DNA from: Streptomyces radicis
Lineage (GTDB): Bacteria; Actinomycetota; Actinomycetes; Streptomycetales; Streptomycetaceae
Assembly (NCBI RefSeq): GCF_003626575.1
Contig: NZ_RBDY01000001.1
Span: 588,234 to 652,233 of the forward strand
Direction of reading: 5' to 3'
DNA: 64,000 nucleotides
This document shows, piece after piece, positions 27,193 to 32,694 of the stretch. The notes below the pieces were generated by a model. The model did no database searches. It saw nothing but the letters and a program-made list of their open reading frames with translations, and was not told the DNA's origin. The stretch's first letter is position 1, and each line of letters begins with the position of its first letter. Made by a program: the position numbers and the translations under genes.

Positions 27193-28434
27193 TCACAGGA
27201 CCACGAACGTGAACCACGCGGTGACGGGGGCGAGGGCGCAGACACCGGCGCCCCAGCGCAGCAGGCCCCGGTAGGTGTCCTCGCGCCGCGGTTCGGGCGT
27301 GTTGGCGATGACCAGCGCGCCATTGGTCGAGAAGGGGCTGGCGTCGACGACGGTCGCCGAGGCCGCGAGCGCGATGACCATCTCGGTCGTCCCGATGGCT
27401 CCCGAGGCGAGAAAGGGAACGGCCAGCGGCATGAGCGCGCCCAGGATGCCGGTGGTGGAGGCGAAGGCGGAGACGACGCCGCCCACGTAACAGATGATGA
27501 GGGCGGCGAGCAGGGGCGCGCCGATGTCGGCGATCATCGTGCCCAGCGAGTCCACGACGCCGATCGTCTGGAGGAACGCTATATAGGTGACGATCCCGCA
27601 CACCAGCAGCACCACGGGCCACGCGATCTCCTGGGTGGCCTTCTGGGCGGTGGGCCGGAAGAACAGGGCCAGTGCGGCGGCCAGGGTCAGAGCCGTGAAG
27701 CCGGTGTCGAAGGACAGCACGGTGGTGCCGAGCAGCAGGCCGATCATGGCGGCCAGGGTCGCCGCCTGTTCCACCCCCACCGCGGTCGCGGGGGTGTCGG
27801 CCCGCTCCCGAGGCGCGGTCGGCGGCGGGCTCTCGACGTGGCGGCGCCGGAAGAACAGCCAGGTGACCCCGGCGACGGCCAGGTTGAAGGCGAAGGTGCC
27901 CGCGAAGAGCTGCCCGCCGCTCATGGACAGGTCGTTCTGGCTCACGGTGGAGTTGACGATGCCGCCCAGGATCCCGGTGGGCGAGAAGCTTCCCGCCGCG
28001 GCCCCGTTGACCGCCATCAGGCCCGCGTAGAGCGGGGCGAGCCCGTGCCGCACGGCGAAGGTGACACCGATGGGCGCGACGATGGCGACCGCGGCGGGCG
28101 ACGCGGCCCCGGTCGCGCAGAGCAGCGCGGCGACCAGGAAGAGGATCCAGGGCACCACGCCCGCGCGGTGCCCGGCCGCCCGCACGGCGGCGTGCACCAG
28201 CCAGTCGACCGTGCCGTTGACCCTGGCGATGCCGAACAGGAAGGTCACGGCGACCAGGACGACGAACATCTCCGCGGGAAACCCGTCCAGCACGTCCTCG
28301 GCCGTGCGGCCGAGTCCGGCACAGCCGAACAGGAAGGCCGCGACCAGCGCCAGCACCCCCATGTTGAGCCCTCGAACGCTGGACAGCACGAAGACGGCGA
28401 CGAGGATCAGGACCCCGGTCAGCTCCGTGGACAT
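27193..28434 (-). CDS. Dicarboxylate carrier, MatC/SLC13-like
   Basis: A 413-residue integral membrane protein with about 11-12 hydrophobic segments. The N-terminus VLALVAAFLFGCAGLGRTAEDVLDGFPAEMFVVLVAVTFLFGIARVNGT is the MatC_N signature. Two symmetric halves carry ATGAASPAAVAIVAPIG and ATVVDASPFSTNGALVIAN, the conserved Ser/Pro-Asn loops of ion-transporter-superfamily carriers that bind carboxylate and cation. It probably imports a C4/C5 dicarboxylate; itaconate is favoured by its enzyme neighbours. It overlaps the CoA transferase gene by 16 bp and precedes the CoA lyase by 26 bp. Confidence 0.85.
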   Translation of the reverse strand: MSTELTGVLILVAVFVLSSVRGLNMGVLALVAAFLFGCAGLGRTAEDVLDGFPAEMFVVLVAVTFLFGIARVNGTVDWLVHAAVRAAGHRAGVVPWILFLVAALLCATGAASPAAVAIVAPIGVTFAVRHGLAPLYAGLMAVNGAAAGSFSPTGILGGIVNSTVSQNDLSMSGGQLFAGTFAFNLAVAGVTWLFFRRRHVESPPPTAPRERADTPATAVGVEQAATLAAMIGLLLGTTVLSFDTGFTALTLAAALALFFRPTAQKATQEIAWPVVLLVCGIVTYIAFLQTIGVVDSLGTMIADIGAPLLAALIICYVGGVVSAFASTTGILGALMPLAVPFLASGAIGTTEMVIALAASATVVDASPFSTNGALVIANTPEPRREDTYRGLLRWGAGVCALAPVTAWFTFVVL

Positions 28435-29672
28435 GGCGCGCCCCCGCCCAGGTCCGCCGCCGCGGGAGCGCTCGTCCCTGGGGCGTCGAGCCAGGCGAGT
28501 ACGGCCTCGGTGTGCTCACCGAGCGCCGGTACGGGGCGCATCCGCCGCGGTTCCGCGGCGCCGCCGTGCACGGTGACCGGGGGGATGAGCCCCTCCAACT
28601 GCCCCACGGGGCTGTCGAAGGGGGCCCAGCGACCCCGTTCCCGCAGCTGGGGGTGGTCGCTGAACTCGTGAACGTCGCGCCGGCGCGCATAGGCGATCCT
28701 GGCCTCTTCCAGGCGGGCCACGAGCTCATCGGCGGTGAGCCCGCCGGTCACCTCTCCCACCAGCGTGTCGAGCTCGCCGCGGTGGGCCACGCGGTCGGCG
28801 TTCCCGGCGAAGCGGCGGTCATCGCGCAGACTCCCGCGGCGCAGCACGATGTCGCAGAAGGACGCCCACTCGCGTTCGTTCTGGAGGCCGAGCACGACGA
28901 CCTGCCCGTCGCGCGTGGTGAACGGCCCATAGGGGGCGATGGTGGCGTGGCTCGCGCCCGTGCGGGCCGGAGCCGTTCCGCCGTAACGCGTGAAGTACTC
29001 GGCGTACCCCATCCACTCGCCCAGCGCCTCGAGCATCGATATCTCGAGCCGGGAGCCCTCGCCGGTTCTGGCCCGCTCGAGCAGGGCGGTGAGGATGCCC
29101 GAGTAGGCGTACATCCCGGCGCAGATGTCGGCGATGGAGAGCCCGACCTTCGACGCGGTGTCCGGCGTGCCGGTGATGGCGAGCAGGCCCGCCTCGCTCT
29201 GGACGAGAAGGTCGTAGGCCTTGCGGTCGCGGTAACGCCCCGTGCTGCCATACCCGGAGATGTCGCAGGTGATCAGCCGCGGATGGGAGAGCGCAAGGGC
29301 CTGGTGGCCGATGCCGAGGCGCGCCGCGGCCCCGGGCGCGAGATTCTGCACCAGCACGTCGGCCCGGTCGACCAGCGCGCGCAGCCGCCGATTGCCCTCG
29401 GGCGAACGGACATCGAGCTGGACGCTCTCCTTGCCCCGGTTGAGCCACACGAAGTGGCTCGACATGCCTCGGACGGTGCGGTCGTAGCCACGGGCGAGGT
29501 CGCCGCTCCCCGGGCGTTCGATCTTGATGACCCGCGCCCCGAGATCGGCCAGTTGACGGGTGGCGAACGGAGCGGCGACGGCCTGCTCGAGTGAGACGAC
29601 GACGAGTCCGCTCAGCGGGCCTTCGACAGGGTCCGGGGCCGGGCGGATGTCACGATGACGCGGCTCGGGCAT
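28419..29672 (-). CDS. ict: Class III CoA transferase (CaiB/BaiF), probable itaconate CoA-transferase
   Basis: A 417-residue CaiB/BaiF enzyme. SLEQAVAAPFATRQLADLGARVIKIERPGSGDLARG is the standard N-terminal CoA region, and the catalytic Asp154 lies in RKAYDLLVQSEAGL. The remaining family landmarks GLSIADICAGMYAYSGIL and LEISMLEALGEWMGYA are present and the length is normal. It moves CoA from a donor such as succinyl-CoA to a carboxylate. Together with the CitE-like lyase and MaoC hydratase it matches the Ict-Ich-Ccl set known from Pseudomonas and Yersinia. ATG 29672 has GGAGGG 7 nt upstream. It leads its operon, from a promoter with a LysR-type operator. Confidence 0.83.
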   Translation of the reverse strand: MPEPRHRDIRPAPDPVEGPLSGLVVVSLEQAVAAPFATRQLADLGARVIKIERPGSGDLARGYDRTVRGMSSHFVWLNRGKESVQLDVRSPEGNRRLRALVDRADVLVQNLAPGAAARLGIGHQALALSHPRLITCDISGYGSTGRYRDRKAYDLLVQSEAGLLAITGTPDTASKVGLSIADICAGMYAYSGILTALLERARTGEGSRLEISMLEALGEWMGYAEYFTRYGGTAPARTGASHATIAPYGPFTTRDGQVVVLGLQNEREWASFCDIVLRRGSLRDDRRFAGNADRVAHRGELDTLVGEVTGGLTADELVARLEEARIAYARRRDVHEFSDHPQLRERGRWAPFDSPVGQLEGLIPPVTVHGGAAEPRRMRPVPALGEHTEAVLAWLDAPGTSAPAAADLGGGAPCPRS

Positions 29673-29718
29673 GGGGTCCCTCCCATGGAGATCTGCTCGG
29701 TGGTGAGGACACTGTGGG

Positions 29719-29739
29719 CCGCCTCGTGGTCCCTGTGAA
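29719..29739 (-). promoter_or_regulatory. Probable promoter of the CoA transferase operon
   Basis: On the minus strand TTCACA (29739-29734) is followed after about 17 nt by a CACAGT-like -10. It is preceded by CGTCAT, the same flank as the MaoC promoter (GGTCAT). The -35 lies 22 nt from the operator at 29762-29776. Confidence 0.5.
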
Positions 29740-29761
29740 ATGACGGATTGGCGCCGACCTC

Positions 29762-29776
29762 ATGCGTGGGACGTAT
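29762..29776. promoter_or_regulatory. LysR-type operator (T-N11-A) in the divergent intergenic region
   Basis: ATGCGTGGGACGTAT is an imperfect dyad (ATGCG...CGtAT) with T-N11-A. Its reverse complement matches ATGCGCCCTACGCAT at 30663-30677 at 12 of 15 positions. It overlaps the lysR -10 (TATAGT, 29774-29779), consistent with autorepression, and stands upstream of the CoA transferase promoter, consistent with activation. Confidence 0.65.
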
Positions 29777-29785
29777 AGTCCGAGG

Positions 29786-30679
29786 ATGGAGATCCGGGAG
29801 CTTCAGTGGTTCGCCACGCTGGCCGAGCACGAGCATGTGACGCTCGCGGCCGAGCGGTTGAACATCTCGCAGCCGACCCTGTCCAGGGCCGTGCGCCGCC
29901 TGGAACAGCGGGTCGGGGTGCGGCTGTTCGACCGGCACCAGAACCGCCTGCGGCTCAACAAGTACGGCGAGGTCTTCCGCGCCCACGCCCTCCGCGCCAT
30001 CGCCGAGATCGAGGCGGCCGAGCAGCGCATCGCCACGCTCGTCGACCCCGACGCCGGAACGGTGGCGCTCGGCTTCCTGCACTCGTACGGCACATGGCTG
30101 GTGCCCGAGCTCCTGGCCGGCTACCGGACGATCGCCCCGCGCACCACGTTCGAGCTGCGCGGCAACGCCGCCGACACCGTGGTCGACGACGTCAGGCACG
30201 GCCGCCTCGACCTGGGCCTGACCAGCCCACGCCCCACCGGGGACGACCTCACGTGGACGCCCCTGCGCGACGAACCGCTGTGTCTGCTCGTCCCCTTCGG
30301 CCACCGGCTGGCCGAGCGGCGGCAGGTCAGGACCGCCGAGCTGGCCGATGAGACCTTCGTGGCCCTGCAACCGGTGTTCGGGCTGCGGCAGATCGCCGAC
30401 CGGCTCTGCGCCGCGTCCGGCTTCACCCCTCGTATCGCGCTGGAGAGCACCGAGCTGAGCACCCTCCGCTCCCTCGTCGAGGCCGGTCTCGGGGTGGCGA
30501 TCGTGCCCATCACCGGCAGCCCGACCGAGGGGCGGGGGCCGGTGACCGCCGTGCCCCTCGGCGATCGAGGGGCCCTGCGCACCGTGGGGATGATCAGCTC
30601 GCCGACCGGCACAAGGCCGCCCGTCGTGCACCGCTTCTTCGACCACGTCAGGTCCACAGCTCATGCGCCCTACGCATAG
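29786..30679 (+). CDS. LysR-family regulator of the itaconate-type locus
   Basis: A 297-residue LysR protein. The winged helix is MEIRELQWFATLAEHEHVTLAAERLNISQPTLSRAVRRLEQRVG, with the effector domain beginning GTVALGFLHSYGTWLVPELL. ATG 29786 is chosen over the in-frame ATG 29762 because TATAGT ends 6 nt before it, making a leaderless start, and because the conserved helix begins there. It is divergent from the CoA transferase-carrier-lyase operon and just upstream of the MaoC gene. Matching operators flank it on both sides. By position and context it is the analogue of the ItcR/RipR-type regulators of itaconate genes. Confidence 0.9.
   Translation: MEIRELQWFATLAEHEHVTLAAERLNISQPTLSRAVRRLEQRVGVRLFDRHQNRLRLNKYGEVFRAHALRAIAEIEAAEQRIATLVDPDAGTVALGFLHSYGTWLVPELLAGYRTIAPRTTFELRGNAADTVVDDVRHGRLDLGLTSPRPTGDDLTWTPLRDEPLCLLVPFGHRLAERRQVRTAELADETFVALQPVFGLRQIADRLCAASGFTPRIALESTELSTLRSLVEAGLGVAIVPITGSPTEGRGPVTAVPLGDRGALRTVGMISSPTGTRPPVVHRFFDHVRSTAHAPYA
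30663..30677. promoter_or_regulatory. Second LysR-type operator (T-N11-A), at the 3' end of lysR
   Basis: ATGCGCCCTACGCAT, an ATGCG...CGCAT dyad, ends at the T of the lysR stop codon. Its centre is 30 nt upstream of the MaoC -35 box, about -66 from the predicted start site, the classical recognition position of LysR regulators. Confidence 0.65.
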
Positions 30680-30699
30680 TCGTGGCGAAGAACGGTCAT

Positions 30700-30729
30700 T
30701 TCACAACGCCGAGCGCCCCTCTCGATAAT
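30700..30729 (+). promoter_or_regulatory. Promoter of the MaoC gene, leaderless
   Basis: TTCACA (30700-30705), 18-nt spacer and GATAAT (30724-30729). ATG 30736 follows 6 nt later with no Shine-Dalgarno, so the mRNA is probably leaderless. Confidence 0.6.
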
Positions 30730-30735
30730 CACCTC

Positions 30736-31302
30736 ATGACTGCTGAGAGCCGCCCCGACGCCCCCTCCGCGCGCCGACCGGTCGTCGGCTGGACAGGCCG
30801 GTACTTCGAGGATTTCGCCGTGGGGGACGTTTATCGCCACCCGCTGGGGCGCACCGTCCTCGAGACCGACAACTCATGGCTCACCCTGCTCACCCAGAAC
30901 TCGGCGCCGCTGCATTTCGACCGTCACTACTCCGCGGGGACGGCCTGGGGCAAGCCCCTGGTGGACTCCACGTTCACCCTCGCCCTGGTCACCGGGCAGA
31001 GCGTCACCGACATCTCCCAGCATGTGATGGCCAATCTCGGCTGGGACCGCGTGCGGCTGCCCCATCCGGTGTTCGAGGGAGACACGATCTACTCGCAGTC
31101 CGAGGTCCTGAGCACGCGGGACTCGAAGAGCCACACGGACGTCGGGATCGTCACGGTCCGCACCGTCGGCTACAACGAGACGGGCACCGTCGTCATCACC
31201 TTCGAACGGACGCTCATGGTCTACCGCCGCGGCCACGGCCCGACGTTCGCCTCGGTGGAGCCCGTCTGGGACGAACGCGCCCGCAGGGCCGCGGGACTCT
31301 AG
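30736..31302 (+). CDS. ich: MaoC-like acyl-CoA hydratase (probable itaconyl-CoA/mesaconyl-CoA hydratase)
   Basis: A 188-residue hot-dog-fold hydratase. GRYFEDFAVGDVYRHPLGRTV opens the fold, and the active-site segment is TLLTQNSAPLHFDRHYSA, with Asn55, His60 and Asp62, the variant seen in mesaconyl/itaconyl-CoA hydratases rather than the classical D-x-N-P-x-H. PLVDSTFTLALVTGQSV and HPVFEGDTIYSQSEVL are family landmarks. It would hydrate itaconyl-CoA to citramalyl-CoA. ATG 30736 lies 6 nt after GATAAT. The TAG stop coincides with the TA target and first G of the MITE, so the last residues may have been altered by the insertion. Confidence 0.83.
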   Translation: MTAESRPDAPSARRPVVGWTGRYFEDFAVGDVYRHPLGRTVLETDNSWLTLLTQNSAPLHFDRHYSAGTAWGKPLVDSTFTLALVTGQSVTDISQHVMANLGWDRVRLPHPVFEGDTIYSQSEVLSTRDSKSHTDVGIVTVRTVGYNETGTVVITFERTLMVYRRGHGPTFASVEPVWDERARRAAGL

Positions 31303-31466
31303 GGCCTGTCTGATAATTCCCGGTGGATCAGCGAGCGGCGGATGGCGCCCGCCTGGCAAGGCGCCGGATCGCAGCTCGTACTCAGCCGTACTCGCGCGAT
31401 TCGGCAACGCAGCCAGGCGGGATGCCAGTCGTCGCGAGCCCGCCGGGGATTGTCAGACAGGCCCTA
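31300..31466. mobile_element. MITE-like element, 163 bp plus flanking TA, copy 1
   Basis: The ends are near-perfect inverted repeats: GGGCCTGTCTGATAATTCCC at 31302 and its counterpart GGGCCTGTCTGACAATCCCC read from 31464 inward (18 of 20 identical). TA occurs on both sides within CTAG, a likely target duplication. The inside holds nested inverted repeats (GCCCGCCTGGC against GCCAGGCGGG; GCCGGATCGC against GCGATTCGGC), so the whole element folds into one long hairpin. It encodes no protein. An identical copy begins at 63876. It follows the maoC gene and may also terminate its transcript. Confidence 0.8.
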
Positions 31467-31503
31467 GGGTCGCACCGGACGGCCGCCCCGCGCCGCGGCG
31501 GCC

Positions 31504-31935
31504 TCACTCGCAGAAGACCCGCACCTTGGCCGAGGGGTCGTCCACGTCGACGTTGACGTCGTCGAGGTGCTCGATGAGCTCCTCGAGGTGCTGCGGCTTG
31601 AGCTCGGCGAGGTCGATCGGCACCCCCGACCTCGCCAGCTCCGCGTTGACCTTGGTGAGCGCCTGCGGAGGGACGAGGGTCGCGAGCCGGACCCCGGCGC
31701 GCAGCAGCTGGAGCGGGACGCGGACGTTGACCCGGCTCGGCCCGTCGCCGCCGGAGTCGTCCACCGCGTGCACCACCACGCGCAGATACTTGGGGCGGGC
31801 CTTCGGGCGTGACGCGGCTCCCGGCGGCGACTCGGGCCGATCCCGTGCGATGGCGTCGATGAGCCGCTCGGCCTCGTCCGCGGTGATCTTGCCCTCGGCC
31901 AGCATCTGGAGGATCTGGCGGCGCTGCTCGTTCAT
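31504..31935 (-). CDS. SHOCT-like domain protein, third gene of a DUF2089 module
   Basis: A 143-residue cytoplasmic protein. The N-terminus MNEQRRQILQMLAEGKITADEAERLIDAI is the short helical SHOCT-like element found in YvlB/LiaX-type proteins. A basic linker with Pro and Lys follows, then YLRVVVHAVDDSGGDGPSRVNVRVPLQLLRAGV, and a C-terminus alternating Leu/Asp/Val (ELIEHLDDVNVDVDDPSAKVRVF), which looks like the start of a beta-helical adhesin-like DUF4097 fold but is short. ATG 31935. It ends the three-gene operon with a small membrane protein and a DUF2089 regulator; in Firmicutes related proteins serve cell-envelope stress. Confidence 0.75.
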   Translation of the reverse strand: MNEQRRQILQMLAEGKITADEAERLIDAIARDRPESPPGAASRPKARPKYLRVVVHAVDDSGGDGPSRVNVRVPLQLLRAGVRLATLVPPQALTKVNAELARSGVPIDLAELKPQHLEELIEHLDDVNVDVDDPSAKVRVFCE

Positions 31936-31955
31936 GGGTGCTCTTCCCCTCGGGC

Positions 31956-32216
31956 TCATCTGACGCTTACGAGCACGGCCGTTCGGCCCCGCGCGATCTC
32001 GATCCGGGTGCCGGGCAGCGCCCACAGCAGCTGTCCGGCGCCGCGCAGCGCGCCCACCGGGCTCACCCGGGTGACGAGGCACGCGACCAGCCCGCCCAGC
32101 ACGGCGAGCAGCAGCAGCGGTGACAGCACGAGCAGCACCGGCAGGACAGGGATGTACAGCCGCTGCCGACGGCCGTTGCGGCGGCGACGGCGCACCGTCA
32201 CCAGGTGCGGGATCAT
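31956..32216 (-). CDS. Small membrane protein with basic N-terminus
   Basis: An 86-residue protein: a very basic start (VRRRRRNGRRQR), one long hydrophobic stretch (LYIPVLPVLLVLSPLLLLAVLGGLVACLV) that makes one or two membrane passes, and a polar tail. No family is recognised. ATG 32216 overlaps the DUF2089 stop (ATGA), and the SHOCT-like gene follows after 20 bp. It likely anchors or signals for the module at the membrane, which is inference from position. Confidence 0.7.
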   Translation of the reverse strand: MIPHLVTVRRRRRNGRRQRLYIPVLPVLLVLSPLLLLAVLGGLVACLVTRVSPVGALRGAGQLLWALPGTRIEIARGRTAVLVSVR

Positions 32217-32578
32217 CTGGGGCCCTCCAACTCGGCCAGCGCCTCCTCGGCGCTGATCTCCCCCCGCCGCAGGCGGTCGACGACGTCGGCGGCGGGGGTG
32301 GGCGCCGGGTCGGTGTCGACGAAGTCGAGGCGCTCCGAGATCCGCTTGAGCCGGGACTTGATCGTCGGGTAGCTCACCCCGAAGATCCGCTCCATCTCCT
32401 TGATCGAGCCGTGCGATCGCACGAACGCGGCGACGAACACCTGGTCGTCGATGCCGAGCTGGGCCAGCTGCGGCGGCTCGAACTGCCCCTCGATCGCGAC
32501 GCCGCCGCCCGCGAGGCGGACCCGCTCGACCACGAACGGCTGTCCGCGCGTCAGGTCCGTCAACTCCTGCCAGTCCAC
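32213..32578 (-). CDS. DUF2089-domain DNA-binding protein
   Basis: A 121-residue protein with a predicted helix-turn-helix, HGSIKEMERIFGVSYPTIKSRLKRISERL (about residues 53-81), the DUF2089 core. The first half is a small beta-rich domain, and the tail RLRRGEISAEEALAELEG is another SHOCT-like helix pair. GTG 32578 has GGGAG 8 nt before it. It heads the operon and probably regulates it. The upstream DNA (32579-32660) is notably AT-rich, with TACAAATAAA on the minus strand as a possible -10. Confidence 0.8.
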   Translation of the reverse strand: MDWQELTDLTRGQPFVVERVRLAGGGVAIEGQFEPPQLAQLGIDDQVFVAAFVRSHGSIKEMERIFGVSYPTIKSRLKRISERLDFVDTDPAPTPAADVVDRLRRGEISAEEALAELEGPR

Positions 32579-32694
32579 CCGCGGCTCCCTGCTCTCGGCG
32601 ACGACACGCTTGCCGTTTATTTGTACCTTGAGATTTTTAAGGAGTCAACGCGGAGATCTTGATTTTATTGATCCGGCCCTCGGTGGGGGTGCGG

